A stretch of 45,018 bases of DNA from Desulfotomaculaceae bacterium (lineage in GTDB: Bacteria > Bacillota > Desulfotomaculia > Desulfotomaculales > Pelotomaculaceae). Position 1 is the stretch's first letter. Each line of letters opens with the position of its first letter. Both the position numbers and the translations under genes were made by a program. Under the pieces are notes generated by a model that saw nothing but the letters and a program-made list of their open reading frames with translations, was not told the DNA's origin and ran no database searches. The stretch spans positions 1 to 45,018 of the forward strand of contig JAQVGZ010000012.1 of the NCBI GenBank assembly GCA_028696455.1, given 5' to 3'. Positions 16,646 to 27,063 of the stretch are shown here, piece by piece.

Positions 16646-17749
16646 TCATCGAGCAACAGTAAAGCGGGATATATTAAGCAACATCCCCACCCCAGTCATC
16701 GTAAAAAGGAGAGACGTTCCACCGTAGCTGATAAAAGGCAGCGGAATGCCGGTTACCGGTAAAGAACCGGTAACGACACCAATATTAATTACGGCCTGAA
16801 CGCCGACCCAGGCAGTAATCCCGGTTGCTAGCAAACTGGCAAAAGAATCGGTAGAGGTGACAGCTATTTTTAACCCTCTCCAAATGAAAATAGCAAAAAG
16901 GAGAATTACCAGTGAAGCGCCAATAAAACCCAACTCCTCCCCAATAATGGCAAAGATAAAATCGGTGTGGTTCTCGGGAAGGTAAAGGAACTTTTGCTTG
17001 CTTTGTCCCAAACCTAGCCCGAAAAGACCCCCTGAGCCAATGGCATAAAGCCCCTGCACTGTCTGAAAACCATCGCCCAGCGGGTCAGCCCAGGGATCTA
17101 AGAAAGCCAAAAATCGTTTCATGCGGTATGGTTCCAAAGCGATTGCCAGCCCTACCGCAAACACACCGCTTGCTGCCAGGCTGCCCAGATGGGTCATTTT
17201 GGCGCCTGCAGCAAAAAGCATAACAAACACAATTCCTGCTAAGGACAGGGCCGTCCCCAAATCAGGCTGCTTTAAGATTAGTCCTGCGGCTAACCCCATG
17301 ACAAGTAGGTAAGGAAAAACTCCCTTGGAAAAGTTTTTAATCCGGTCTTTTTGCTGTGATAGACCGTAAGCGGTGAAAATGATGATGCACAGCTTTACAA
17401 GCTCTGCCGGGGCAAAAGGCAACGGTCCCATTGCAATCCAGCGCTGCGCACCTTTGACCTCATGGCCGATGCCCGGTATTAAAACCATGACCAACAGCAC
17501 AAAGGCAGTGATTAATATTGGAAGGACATAATGTTTTAGCCGCCAGTAGTCATATCTTACCATTATGAACATGGCCGTAAGTCCAAGCAGGGCCCATACC
17601 AACTGCTGCTTTAAATAATGAAAGCTGTCATTGTAATTGACCATGGTACTGTACCCACTAGCGCTGAAAACCATGACTAGACCAAGGCTCAACAGGCTCA
17701 TTACCGTTAAAAAAAGTATAAAGTCAGGAGACTTCTTTTTTTGCCGCAT
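16646..17749 (-). CDS. spoVE: SEDS family peptidoglycan polymerase, FtsW/SpoVE type
   Basis: A 367-residue protein with about ten membrane helices. The SEDS features are [15 protein letters not shown], the large extracellular loop with [20 protein letters not shown], the [13 protein letters not shown] motif and [16 protein letters not shown]. These proteins polymerise lipid II together with a class B PBP; the partner is probably the SpoVD-like PBP of this cluster. Location between murD and murG matches Bacillus spoVE, but sequence alone does not separate FtsW from SpoVE. ATG at 17749 follows AGGAGGG at a rather long spacing. Confidence 0.92.
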   Translation of the reverse strand: MRQKKKSPDFILFLTVMSLLSLGLVMVFSASGYSTMVNYNDSFHYLKQQLVWALLGLTAMFIMVRYDYWRLKHYVLPILITAFVLLVMVLIPGIGHEVKGAQRWIAMGPLPFAPAELVKLCIIIFTAYGLSQQKDRIKNFSKGVFPYLLVMGLAAGLILKQPDLGTALSLAGIVFVMLFAAGAKMTHLGSLAASGVFAVGLAIALEPYRMKRFLAFLDPWADPLGDGFQTVQGLYAIGSGGLFGLGLGQSKQKFLYLPENHTDFIFAIIGEELGFIGASLVILLFAIFIWRGLKIAVTSTDSFASLLATGITAWVGVQAVINIGVVTGSLPVTGIPLPFISYGGTSLLFTMTGVGMLLNISRFTVAR

Positions 17750-17800
17750 GGTTTTAGCTTGCCCTCCTTTTTTAGAACAGCCGCATGTTCGTGGTGATTT

Positions 17801-19165
17801 TTAATTAACTTCGGAAAAATCCAGGACTATCTTTTTAAAAAGTTCGCCGCGCTCTTCATAATTATTAAACATATCCCAGCTGGCGCATGCCGGGGATAAG
17901 AGGACTACATCACCAGTTCGGGCAGACTTGTGGGCTAAAAACACAGCTTCTTTAAAGTCGCTGGCATATAAAATGCTATTGAACCCCCTGGCTTTAGCAG
18001 CATCCGCAATTTGCCCCGCACACTGGCCAAGAACAATTAGGACCCTGACCCGCTCAATTATTTTTTCGGCGAATCCACCAAAGTCGTTTCCTTTATTTTT
18101 ACCACCGGCGATCAGTACGATCGGCTTATCATATGCTTCCAGTGCTTTAATTGAGGAAGCAGGATTGGTTCCTTTGGAATCGTTGATGTACTGAACACCG
18201 TTAATTTCTGCAACAAACTCCAGCCGGTGAGCTACTCCCTTAAAATTCTTCAAGGTACTGGCAATTGAGTCGCTGGCGATACCCATTATCTTTGCCACAG
18301 CGACTGCGGCCAGCGCATTTTCAAGATTATGCGCGCCAGGGATGGCCAACTCATGTACTCCGCATATATTCTCCAGTTTCCCGTCCAACTTCGCTACAAT
18401 ATTTCCTTCCTTGACACATACACCAGTATTTAATTCGGCCTGTCTGCTAAAAAAGACAGTTTTGCCACGTGACTTGCTAGCCAAAGCGGCAGTGGGTGGA
18501 TCGTCATAGTTCAACACAGTAGCATCGTCCTGCTCCTGGTTGGCAAATATTCTTGCTTTGGCCGCGATATAATTGCCCATATTTCCGTGGCGGTCCAGGT
18601 GGTCGGGGGTAATATTTAAAACTACTGCCACCTTCGGTCTAAATGTACAGGTAGTTTCCAATTGAAAGCTGGAAACCTCAGCTACGATCACATCCGACGG
18701 ACTATATCGCTCTACTTCTGTGACCAGAGGAAGACCAATATTACCCCCAACCAGCGTTTTGTGGCCAGCATCCTGAAAAATTTCACCGGTAAGGGCAGTG
18801 GTAGTGGTCTTACCATTCGTTCCAGTGATAGCCACTATCGGAGTCCTGGAAAAACAGTAAGCCAGTTCTAGTTCTCCGATAACCGGTATGCTGTTTTTTA
18901 TGGAAGCCCTGGCCGGATCTGCCGTGAGAGGTACCCCGGGGCTGATCACCACCAGATCAAAGCTTCCCCGATTAACCTCTGGGTTACCACCCAGAGCAAG
19001 CCTGACCCCCGCAGCCGTTAGTTGTTGAAGCATAGCTTCCTGCCCGGTCATATTGTTAGAGTCTGTTAAAACGGCAGAAGCCCCTTTTTCTATTAGAAAG
19101 CGGGAAACAGCCATGCCGCTCCGGCCCGCCCCAACAACCAGAATCTTTTTGCCCGCAAGCTCCAT
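17801..19165 (-). CDS. murD: UDP-N-acetylmuramoyl-L-alanine--D-glutamate ligase MurD
   Basis: ATP-dependent ligase that adds D-Glu to UDP-MurNAc-L-Ala. Motifs are VVGAGRSGMAVSRFL, the P-loop ITGTNGKTTTTALTG, the HNLENALAAVAVAKIMG motif and YINDSKGTNPASSIKAL. I place the start at ATG 19165, giving MELAGKKILVVGAG and 454 residues, the family norm; a TTG at 19195 would add ten residues but has no good ribosome binding site. It follows mraY by 84 bp. Confidence 0.96.
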   Translation of the reverse strand: MELAGKKILVVGAGRSGMAVSRFLIEKGASAVLTDSNNMTGQEAMLQQLTAAGVRLALGGNPEVNRGSFDLVVISPGVPLTADPARASIKNSIPVIGELELAYCFSRTPIVAITGTNGKTTTTALTGEIFQDAGHKTLVGGNIGLPLVTEVERYSPSDVIVAEVSSFQLETTCTFRPKVAVVLNITPDHLDRHGNMGNYIAAKARIFANQEQDDATVLNYDDPPTAALASKSRGKTVFFSRQAELNTGVCVKEGNIVAKLDGKLENICGVHELAIPGAHNLENALAAVAVAKIMGIASDSIASTLKNFKGVAHRLEFVAEINGVQYINDSKGTNPASSIKALEAYDKPIVLIAGGKNKGNDFGGFAEKIIERVRVLIVLGQCAGQIADAAKARGFNSILYASDFKEAVFLAHKSARTGDVVLLSPACASWDMFNNYEERGELFKKIVLDFSEVN

Positions 19166-19249
19166 AGCACCGTAACCTGCCTTCCCAAACTGCAATATTA
19201 GCTTGTAATATGTATCCTCACTTATTGACCATAACCAGCTATTAGTATA

Positions 19250-20239
19250 TTACCAATGTCCCAGCCCGTATAACCCGGCCAGTCCAACTAGAGTAAATGC
19301 CAGAGTGAACGCCGTGAAAGTGAGTACAACCCGGTTTTCCCCCCAACCGCTTAATTCGAAGTGGTGGTGTAGCGGACTCATAAGAAAAACCCGGCGTCCT
19401 CTGGTTTGAAAAGAGATGACCTGAATAATTACAGAAAGCGTTTCTATAACAAAGATGCCACCAATAACAATTAAAAATAGCTCGCTGCCAGTAACTACGG
19501 CAGCTGCGCCAAGCCCTCCTCCCAGTGCCAGAGAGCCCGTATCACCCATAAATACCTTTGCCGGGTGACGGTTAAAAAACAAAAAACCAAGACAACCCCC
19601 TGCCAGTGAAGCCATCACCAAAGCTACCCCGGATTTGTCTAAGAATAAAGCAATCATGACCATCCCCAGGGCCACCAGCATGCTTACCCCGGCAGCCAGG
19701 CCATCCAAACCATCGGTAAGGTTGACCGCGTTGGCCATACCGACAACAAGAAATACCGTAAAAGCCAGATATAGCCACCAGCCCAACTCAACTTGCATCC
19801 CTCCGGGAGTAACCAGGCCTGAAAAGGGGATCATCAGACTCGTGCCGCTATCTGACCTGAACATCTGCCATATGGCCAGCCCACTGGCAAGAAGCACCTG
19901 CCCAAAAAGTTTCTCCCTGGCTCTCAAACCGAGAGAGCGCTTTAATACAACCTTAATATAGTCGTCAATAAACCCGATCAAACCGAATCCCAGGGTCATT
20001 ACCAGCACAACCAATTCATTTACCACCCAGTTGGCCAGCAATAACGTCCCCGTAGTAGCGCCAGTCAAAAAAATCACCCCGCCCATGGTAGGGGTGCCAG
20101 TCTTTTGCAGGTGCCGTGCAGGACCGTCTGAACGGACATTCTGACTGAACTTCAGCTTTCTCAAAACTGGTAATATCAGAGGCCCAAGAATTAATGTTAC
20201 CAGTAGAGAGGCAGCAAATGCTATTGATATTTGTTGCAT
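19250..20239 (-). CDS. mraY: Phospho-N-acetylmuramoyl-pentapeptide-transferase MraY
   Basis: Integral membrane enzyme that makes lipid I by moving phospho-MurNAc-pentapeptide to undecaprenyl phosphate. Ten hydrophobic helices are apparent. Diagnostic motifs are HLQKTGTPTMGG, GFIDDYIKV (catalytic aspartates), NAVNLTDGLDGLAAG, VFMGDTGSLALGG and SPLHHHFELSGW. ATG 20239 has GGAGG six bases upstream and gives 329 residues; a TTG at 20251 lies inside that ribosome binding site. Confidence 0.97.
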   Translation of the reverse strand: MQQISIAFAASLLVTLILGPLILPVLRKLKFSQNVRSDGPARHLQKTGTPTMGGVIFLTGATTGTLLLANWVVNELVVLVMTLGFGLIGFIDDYIKVVLKRSLGLRAREKLFGQVLLASGLAIWQMFRSDSGTSLMIPFSGLVTPGGMQVELGWWLYLAFTVFLVVGMANAVNLTDGLDGLAAGVSMLVALGMVMIALFLDKSGVALVMASLAGGCLGFLFFNRHPAKVFMGDTGSLALGGGLGAAAVVTGSELFLIVIGGIFVIETLSVIIQVISFQTRGRRVFLMSPLHHHFELSGWGENRVVLTFTAFTLAFTLVGLAGLYGLGHW

Positions 20240-20305
20240 GAATGCCTCCAAATATGTTAGCGATATGCTATCAAAAATGTGTTTTCTATGCGCACATTAC
20301 AGCAT

Positions 20306-21697
20306 TTACCTTGGGGCCTGATCCAAAGTACTTTGCAGGCTCTCAACAATCTGCTCCATCCGCATTCCCCTGGAACCTTTTACTAGTACCACGTCCCCAC
20401 CCCTCAGAATGCTGTCTAGTACCGCTATAGCTTCAGTGTTGCCTGCACAGCGATAGATCTTTCCTGCTGGCAGGCCGGCGCATAATGCCCCATCCGCTAT
20501 ATCCTTGGCCAGGTCCCCCACCGCTACCAGGCGGTCTATCCCATATTCAGCAACCGCCTCACCCACTTCCCGGTGCCCTGACACAGCCCGGGGCCCAAGT
20601 TCGAGCATATCGCCAAGCACGGCCACCATGCGCCTTTCTCCAGCCAAATCTTTTAATAACTGGAGTGCTGCCCCGGTTGAGGCCGGGCTGGCGTTATAAG
20701 CATCGTTGATTATTTTTACATTGCCAGCCTCGGTAATTTCCTGGCGCATCCCGGTGATTGTGACCGCAGCCAGACCCCTGTTTATATCCTCACTAGACAG
20801 TCCAAATTCCAAGCCAACAGCGATAGCGGCCAGAGCATTCAATACATTGTGCCGGCCTGGAACCGGCATAAAATAATCATTCTTTTTTCCGGCCACTACT
20901 GAAGTAAAATAGCTTCCGCCATCTTCTGCCTTAATATTTTCAACTGCTATATCGCAACTCTGCCCAAGGCCAAAAAAAACAACCTTTCCGCAACAGCGCC
21001 CGGCTTCCCGCCGGGCAAAAGGACTGGCAGCATTGATGACTGCGAAACCATCTGGCGGCACATAATCCAGGATCTCCCCTTTGGCGGATGCTATGTTGCT
21101 AATACTACCCAGTAGTTCCAGGTGGGTTTCGCCAATATTAGTTATTACGGCTCCATTAGGCCGGGCAATGCGGCATAGGTCTGTGATTTCACCTGGCCCC
21201 CTCATGCCCATTTCCACAACCGCTGCTTCATGATGGGCATCGATCGCCAGAAGCGTTAGGGGAAGGCCAATTTCGTTATTTAAATTACCCGCGGTTTTTA
21301 TAGTATGCAGGCGGGTAGACAATACAGAGGCGATAATATCCTTTGTCGTTGTCTTGCCTGTACTTCCCGTAACACCAATTAAACGTACCCCACACCGCTC
21401 CCTGTTCCACAAGGCTAACGCCTGCAGCGCAGCCACGGTATCCCTGACTTTTACTAGCGGTATGTCTTCAGGTACATCTACTGCCCGGCTGGCTACCACG
21501 CCTCCTGCCCCAGCCATTACCGCCTGCGCTAAGAAATCGTGGGCATCATAACGCTCACCTTGCAGAGCCAGGAAAAGCTCGCCAGGTCTAGTTTTACGCG
21601 AATCTATGGAAATCTGATTAAAAGTAATGCCGGGCTCACCCTGAATTATTTCACCGGCAGTCGCTGCCGCTATCTCAAATAAAGTTGCCGGTCTCAT
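20306..21697 (-). CDS. murF: UDP-MurNAc-tripeptide--D-alanyl-D-alanine ligase MurF
   Basis: Adds the D-Ala-D-Ala dipeptide to complete the cytoplasmic precursor. The P-loop VTGSTGKTTTKDIIASVL, NNEIGLPLTLLAI, the GRHNVLNALAAIAVG motif and INDAYNASPASTGAAL identify MurF. It has 463 residues. ATG 21697 overlaps the murE stop by four bases (ATGA), so translation is coupled. It is followed by mraY after a 66-bp gap. Confidence 0.97.
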   Translation of the reverse strand: MRPATLFEIAAATAGEIIQGEPGITFNQISIDSRKTRPGELFLALQGERYDAHDFLAQAVMAGAGGVVASRAVDVPEDIPLVKVRDTVAALQALALWNRERCGVRLIGVTGSTGKTTTKDIIASVLSTRLHTIKTAGNLNNEIGLPLTLLAIDAHHEAAVVEMGMRGPGEITDLCRIARPNGAVITNIGETHLELLGSISNIASAKGEILDYVPPDGFAVINAASPFARREAGRCCGKVVFFGLGQSCDIAVENIKAEDGGSYFTSVVAGKKNDYFMPVPGRHNVLNALAAIAVGLEFGLSSEDINRGLAAVTITGMRQEITEAGNVKIINDAYNASPASTGAALQLLKDLAGERRMVAVLGDMLELGPRAVSGHREVGEAVAEYGIDRLVAVGDLAKDIADGALCAGLPAGKIYRCAGNTEAIAVLDSILRGGDVVLVKGSRGMRMEQIVESLQSTLDQAPR

Positions 21698-23193
21698 TTT
21701 ACACCCCGCTCATTTTTTCTGGCCAGGGCAACCAAGGCTTCCCTGCGATCATCAAAAGGATGTTTTTGCAAACCAATAATCTGGTAATCCTCATGACCCT
21801 TCCCAGCTATAATAACTACATCACCTGGTTTCGCTTCACTTACTGCAAGCTGGATAGCCTTGCGCCGGTCCTGCTCAATTATGTAACTCCCCTTTCCGGC
21901 CAGCGGCTGAAAACCTACCTCAATGTCCTTAATAATTTGTACCGGATCTTCCGTGCGTGGGTTATCCGAGGTAATGACCTGAAAATCACTGTACTTAGCC
22001 GCAATGCTACCCATAATCGGCCGTTTAGTCCGGTCGCGGTCTCCACCACAGCCAAACACTAAGAGCAAGCGCCCCCCGGCAATCTGACGGGCTGTTTTCA
22101 GAGTGTTCTCAAGCCCGTCGGGTGTATGTGCATAATCAACGATTACAGTAAAATCTTGCCCGGCATCTATCCGCTCAAAACGTCCCGGCACTCCCTGGAT
22201 GTTCTCGAGGGCCTCTTTAATGATCTCAACCGGCACCCCCAGCGCTGCCGTGGCAGTAAAAGCAGCAAGGACATTATACACATTAAAAAGACCTGTAAGC
22301 TGAAGATTTAAGAAACAGCGACCCCATTTACCAATAGCTGTAAAGCTAGTTCCCCGGCTATCAACGCTAATATCCATAGCTCGAACGTCGGCTGGATTCA
22401 TTACCCCAAAGGTATAAACAGATTTACCGGCGGCTAAAGAAAAACGGTCGGCAGCCGGATCGTCGGCATTAACGACAGCATATTTAACGGACCCCTTTCT
22501 GCCTGGAACAGTTAGTCCGCTAAACAACCTCAGCTTCGCCTCCAGATAATTTTCCATGTTACAGTGAAAGTCAAGGTGGTCTTGTGATAAATTAGTAAAG
22601 ACAGCCAGATCAAACTCGCAGCCATCCACCCGGTGCAAGGCCAGGGCATGAGAAGATACCTCCATAACGCAAGTCTGTACTCCTTCATTAACCATATCTG
22701 CTAATAGTTTCTGTAAATCCGCTGATTCTGGTGTAGTATGCTTAACTGGCAAAATATGCTCACCAACCCGGTTAAATATTGTGCCGATTAAACCCATCTT
22801 TTGGCCGGATGCACTGAGCACAGCAGATATAAGATTCGTTGTTGTAGTCTTGCCGTTAGTACCTGTTACACCGATCATTTTTAAACGTGTGGAGGGAAAG
22901 CCAAAGAAACAGGCTGATAACCTTGCTAAGGCACTTCTGGTGTCTGGCACAAGAGCCCAGGCCGTTCCCGGCGGCATTGCTACCTCCCGCTCAATTACGA
23001 CTGCTCCGGCGCCTTGAACAAGCGCCTGCTGCACATAGTCATGCCCGTCGAACTTCAAGCCTTTGATAGCAACGAATAAATAACCCGGACGCACCAGTCG
23101 TGAATCGTAGGCTACCCCCTGAATCCTAACGTTATGGTTGCCACCACTGGACAGTACACCTGCTGCAGAGAGCAATTCCTGAAATAGCACCAT
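21694..23193 (-). CDS. murE: UDP-MurNAc-L-Ala-D-Glu--meso-diaminopimelate ligase MurE
   Basis: Adds the third peptide residue. The motif TSDNPRTEDP near residue 408 is the DNPR signature of meso-diaminopimelate-specific MurE, so the wall is DAP-type. The P-loop VTGTNGKTTTTNLISAVL and the terminal AGKGHEDYQ are also visible. It has 499 residues. ATG 23193 follows AGGAGG closely. In the 122-bp gap upstream, a TTGAAT-N17-TAAACT pair could be an internal promoter. Confidence 0.97.
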   Translation of the reverse strand: MVLFQELLSAAGVLSSGGNHNVRIQGVAYDSRLVRPGYLFVAIKGLKFDGHDYVQQALVQGAGAVVIEREVAMPPGTAWALVPDTRSALARLSACFFGFPSTRLKMIGVTGTNGKTTTTNLISAVLSASGQKMGLIGTIFNRVGEHILPVKHTTPESADLQKLLADMVNEGVQTCVMEVSSHALALHRVDGCEFDLAVFTNLSQDHLDFHCNMENYLEAKLRLFSGLTVPGRKGSVKYAVVNADDPAADRFSLAAGKSVYTFGVMNPADVRAMDISVDSRGTSFTAIGKWGRCFLNLQLTGLFNVYNVLAAFTATAALGVPVEIIKEALENIQGVPGRFERIDAGQDFTVIVDYAHTPDGLENTLKTARQIAGGRLLLVFGCGGDRDRTKRPIMGSIAAKYSDFQVITSDNPRTEDPVQIIKDIEVGFQPLAGKGSYIIEQDRRKAIQLAVSEAKPGDVVIIAGKGHEDYQIIGLQKHPFDDRREALVALARKNERGVK

Positions 23194-23315
23194 AAATCCT
23201 CCTGAACTAACAACCAGACTTTTAAAGTTTAACCCGTTTTATAAAATAATTCAAACTAGTATTGCCAGTAATGGATATTTTATACTGCACATAAATCTTA
23301 ATTTGGCAGGGATAG

Positions 23316-25433
23316 CTAAGGCTCTTCCCTGAATTCAACAGTAATTGTTGTACCTTTAGCTACTTTGGATCCGGGCGCCGTTTGCTGGGCAAAAGCAAAA
23401 CCGGTTCCTAGCGGATTTACATGGAGTCCCAACTTCTCCAGAATCCCGCCCGCCTCCTTTATAGTCAGACCTCTTAGATCGGGTACAGTTGGCTCGTTAT
23501 CTTCGCCAGATTCCAAAGGCCGCAGTTCCAAAATTACGGTTGTTCCGGCAGTTACTTGCACACTGCCTTTTGGCACCTGGCTGCCCACAATAGTGCCATC
23601 TCCTCTGGTTTGAACAACAAAACCCGCATTTACTAATATGTTTTTGGCTTCTTCTGCCGGAAAGTGTTCTAGATTGGGTACGATAACCTTTAATTCTGGC
23701 TGTTCATACACAAATGGTAACTTTGGCTTCTCCACCTGAGGCCTTTCAGGTACCTGCAGGTAGCGCAGAGTATCCTGGGCGACTGCCTTAAAAGCAGGTG
23801 CTGCCACCTGACTCCCGAAGTATTCTGCTCCCGTGGGTTCAGCCACCATCACCAGAGCAGCTATCTGCGGGTCGTCCGCCGGTGCGTAACCCATAAAAGA
23901 AGCGACATATTTTCCACTAACATAACCTCCCCGACCGACCACCTGAGCTGTGCCTGTCTTGCCTGCAGCACCGTATCCATCTACAAAAGCATTCTTCCCC
24001 GAACCTTTTTGCACCACACCAGTAAGCAGACTCATTAGAGTCCTGGCGGTGTTTTCGGAAATCACCTGGCGAATCTCCTCAGACTTAAATTCCTTGATTA
24101 CGTTTCCTTCAGGATCAGTAATAGCCTTTACCAGGAGAGGTTTAAGCAGAACTCCCCCATTGGCTACCGCCGAGGCAGCGGTGATCAACTGAATAGGAGT
24201 AACCGCAATGGATTGACCAATCGACATTGTAGCAATATTAAGATCGGTTGCTTCATTTTGTGGAATTTGAATGCCTAACTCCTCGCCGGGCAGGCAAATC
24301 CCTGTTTTCCGAGTAAAACCGAAAGCATTTATGTATTTATAAAACTTATCCTTTCCCAACCTTAGGCCTACAGTAACAAAGCCCGGGTTACAAGAGTTCT
24401 GACAAACTTCCTCAAAAGTCTGCGAGCCATGCCCGCCGGCATACCAGCAGCGAATGTTACGGTCTGCAACCTTTATAAAACCGGGGTCATGAAATGAATC
24501 GGACGTTCGAACAGCGCCTTCTTCCAGCGCAGCAGCAGCGGTGATTATTTTAAATGTTGATCCCGGCTCGTAATTGTACCAGACACTCGGGTTACGATCC
24601 CAAATAGACTGGGGGTACTGCCTCCAGTCCGCTGGCTTAAAGGTCGGCCGGTTGCCCATAGCGAGGATCTCGCCACTTTTTGGGTTCATAACAATAATCA
24701 CAGCTAACTTGGGATTGTGTTTTTCCACTAGATTATCCAGTTCCCGCTCCACAAAAAACTGGATGTTCTGGTCTACAGTCAGCACAAGATTGTTGCCTGG
24801 CACCGGTGGAATATACTTGTGCATTGCCTCGGGTATGTCGCTGCCCAGAGCGTCTTTCTCTATCACAATCCTGCCGGGGGTACCCTTTAGTTCCTGATCA
24901 TATATACTTTCCAGACCAATCAACCCCTGGTTATCATCACCGGCAAAACCGAGCAAGTGCGCTGCAAGACTTTCCTGACGGTAAAAGCGCTTGCTTTCTT
25001 CCACCAACTGAACACCATCTAGATTAAGCTCCTTCAATTTTTGCGAAGACTCATGGTCAATTCGCCTTTTAAGCCACACAAAGCCCACATTTTGAGTGAG
25101 CTTGTTATAAACATCTTCCTTATCCATATCCAAAGCATATGCTATCTTGTCTGCTATTTCCCGCCGATCTTCATCAATCTGGGGGGGAAAGGCATAAGCT
25201 GAATCCACACTAACACTGGACACCAGTTCATTGCCGTTACAATCAAATATTGTCCCCCTCTTGGCTTCCACCGGCACATCACGCATCCGTATTTCCTGAG
25301 CCTCCGCCCTCAATCTATCTCCCTCAACAAGCTGCAGCCAGGCTAGGCGAACAATTAGAAAAAAAAGTACTGCTGAAACTACAAAAAGCAATATAGTAAT
25401 TCTCTTACGAATTAATATATTTGTTGTTTGCAT
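23316..25433 (-). CDS. spoVD: Class B penicillin-binding protein with two PASTA domains (SpoVD/FtsI type)
   Basis: A 705-residue bitopic transpeptidase. It has an N-terminal membrane helix (ILLFVVSAVLFFLIVRLAWL), a dimerisation domain with RGTIFDCNGNELVSS, and a transpeptidase domain. The active-site motifs are SxxK in EPGSTFKI (near 300), SCN in QNSCNPGF and KTG in AAGKTGTAQVVG. Two PASTA repeats follow (from about 575 and 640; VPNLEHFPAEEAK and VPDLRGLTIKEAG). Position next to murE fits SpoVD, the spore cortex PBP, though in organisms with a single such gene it can also be the septal PBP. ATG 25433 follows GGGAGTGG. Confidence 0.93.
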   Translation of the reverse strand: MQTTNILIRKRITILLFVVSAVLFFLIVRLAWLQLVEGDRLRAEAQEIRMRDVPVEAKRGTIFDCNGNELVSSVSVDSAYAFPPQIDEDRREIADKIAYALDMDKEDVYNKLTQNVGFVWLKRRIDHESSQKLKELNLDGVQLVEESKRFYRQESLAAHLLGFAGDDNQGLIGLESIYDQELKGTPGRIVIEKDALGSDIPEAMHKYIPPVPGNNLVLTVDQNIQFFVERELDNLVEKHNPKLAVIIVMNPKSGEILAMGNRPTFKPADWRQYPQSIWDRNPSVWYNYEPGSTFKIITAAAALEEGAVRTSDSFHDPGFIKVADRNIRCWYAGGHGSQTFEEVCQNSCNPGFVTVGLRLGKDKFYKYINAFGFTRKTGICLPGEELGIQIPQNEATDLNIATMSIGQSIAVTPIQLITAASAVANGGVLLKPLLVKAITDPEGNVIKEFKSEEIRQVISENTARTLMSLLTGVVQKGSGKNAFVDGYGAAGKTGTAQVVGRGGYVSGKYVASFMGYAPADDPQIAALVMVAEPTGAEYFGSQVAAPAFKAVAQDTLRYLQVPERPQVEKPKLPFVYEQPELKVIVPNLEHFPAEEAKNILVNAGFVVQTRGDGTIVGSQVPKGSVQVTAGTTVILELRPLESGEDNEPTVPDLRGLTIKEAGGILEKLGLHVNPLGTGFAFAQQTAPGSKVAKGTTITVEFREEP

Positions 25434-25489
25434 TTGTCCACTCCCAAAGAATGAATTCTACTGAATTCTGGTTGCACCCAAGCCAAATC

Positions 25490-25996
25490 TTAACTTTTTT
25501 CCAACCGGTTAACTAGTTCATCAAAGACCTGAATCAGCCGGCTTTTTTCTTGACTGCCGCGGGAAGCAAGCGCTTGTAGGCCGTTTCGTTCAACCGGAGC
25601 GACCTCGGTTTCGTTAGTCTTGGTTTCGGGGACAGTAACAACCAAGATGTTATTGGCCTCCGGTTTAACCATATGAAGCTTATTTATTGCATAATATTCT
25701 ATATATTCCAGGGAACCTAGCCGCTGAATTTCCTCTGTCAGGTTATTGTTATCAACACGGAGAACGGCAAGTTCCTTATTTAGAGAACTGATTTGATAGC
25801 CTAGAGTAAATAAATGAGAAAAGTAATAGGTAATCAGTAACCCAACTAAAAAACAGGCTACAATTAAACTGATCAGTTTCAGTTTATGACCTTTAAATAC
25901 ATAAGTGTAACTGCGCCTTTTTACCTTCCGCGGCAAGTGCCGCGGTAATTGTCCCAAAAATTCCTTATGGCCTGTCTTCTCCCGGGCTACAATCAA
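25490..25996 (-). CDS. ftsL: FtsL-like septum formation initiator protein
   Basis: A 168-residue bitopic protein. It has a basic cytoplasmic N-terminus (about 45 residues, PRHLPRKVKRRSYTYVFKGHK), one membrane helix (LISLIVACFLVGLLITYYF), and a leucine-rich coiled coil with LAVLRVDNNNLTEEIQRLG and the DivIC/FtsL motif IEYYAINKLHMVKPE. It belongs to the FtsL/DivIC group that scaffolds the divisome and activates the septal synthase. Its place between rsmH and the PBP gene is that of ftsL. The start is TTG 25996 after GGGAGG at a long spacing. The tail after the coil is longer than usual and of low complexity. Confidence 0.82.
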   Translation of the reverse strand: MIVAREKTGHKEFLGQLPRHLPRKVKRRSYTYVFKGHKLKLISLIVACFLVGLLITYYFSHLFTLGYQISSLNKELAVLRVDNNNLTEEIQRLGSLEYIEYYAINKLHMVKPEANNILVVTVPETKTNETEVAPVERNGLQALASRGSQEKSRLIQVFDELVNRLEKS

Positions 25997-26058
25997 TTCT
26001 ATTCAAACCTCCCAAGCTATAGAACTCATATTATGTAAACATAGTTTAAACTGCATAA

Positions 26059-26994
26059 TTATAATTTTTCTGCAATCCTAAGTTTCGCACTTCTAGATCT
26101 GGGATTCCGCTCTAATTCTAGAACACTCGCCATTATTGGCTTTGCTGTAATTATTTTTAATGTTTTTTTTCTACCACATATACATACCGGAAAATCTTTC
26201 GGGCAAGAGCAAGGTGAAACCAACTCTCTAAACAAATCTTTTATTATGCGATCCTCCAGCGAGTGGAAAGTAATAACACAAATTCTTCCACCGCTGCGCA
26301 GAATATGTACTGCGCCACGAACCGCTTCAGCCAAAATATCAAGCTCTCTGTTCACTGCTATACGCAATGCCTGAAAGGTACGCCTAGCCGGATGCGGCCC
26401 ATTACGCCTGGCTCCCGCAGGTATAGCCTTTTTAATCAATTCAACCAGTTCTCCGGTAGTTTTAATATATCGCTTCGCTCTTTCCGCTTGAATAAAATCC
26501 ACAATTCGGGACGCCCAGCGCTCTTCACCATAATCCCTGATAATCCTGGTCAGTTCTTTTGCAGGTAGCTTATTCACAACCTCTGCAGCAGTAACCTTTT
26601 GACCGGGATTCATACGCATGTCTAGAGGGGCATCGTGCTGATAACTAAACCCCCTGGCAGGATTGTCCAGTTGGTACGAGGACACCCCGAGATCAAACAA
26701 AACGCCGTCCACGGATTTAATTTTTAATTGAACTAGAACCTCAGGCAAGCGGATAAAATTAGCATGGATCAGTTCCAGTCTGTCCCGGTAAGGTGACAGT
26801 TTTTTTCTTGCTGATGCGATAGCCTCTGGATCCTGATCTAGTGCTATCAAACGCCCGTCAGGCCTGGTTTGTTCCAATATGGCAATAGTATGCCCGGCGC
26901 CGCCAAGCGTGCAATCCACATAGAGGCCTCCCGGCCTGAGTTCTAGCCCTGTCAAGACCTCATCCATCATCACGGGCACATGAACAAAATCCAT
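26059..26994 (-). CDS. rsmH: 16S rRNA (cytosine(1402)-N(4))-methyltransferase RsmH (MraW)
   Basis: S-adenosylmethionine-dependent methyltransferase acting on C1402 of 16S rRNA. Motifs: [13 protein letters not shown], the SAM loop [21 protein letters not shown], and [14 protein letters not shown]; the C-terminal [16 protein letters not shown] is also diagnostic. It has 311 residues, family length. It follows mraZ by 69 bp, the invariant first pair of dcw clusters. Confidence 0.97.
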   Translation of the reverse strand: MDFVHVPVMMDEVLTGLELRPGGLYVDCTLGGAGHTIAILEQTRPDGRLIALDQDPEAIASARKKLSPYRDRLELIHANFIRLPEVLVQLKIKSVDGVLFDLGVSSYQLDNPARGFSYQHDAPLDMRMNPGQKVTAAEVVNKLPAKELTRIIRDYGEERWASRIVDFIQAERAKRYIKTTGELVELIKKAIPAGARRNGPHPARRTFQALRIAVNRELDILAEAVRGAVHILRSGGRICVITFHSLEDRIIKDLFRELVSPCSCPKDFPVCICGRKKTLKIITAKPIMASVLELERNPRSRSAKLRIAEKL

Positions 26995-27063
26995 TAAACT
27001 AACCTAATCCTCATATTAACATATTTGTTGTCATAATGGAAAATTTTTTGTAGAATTACCTCA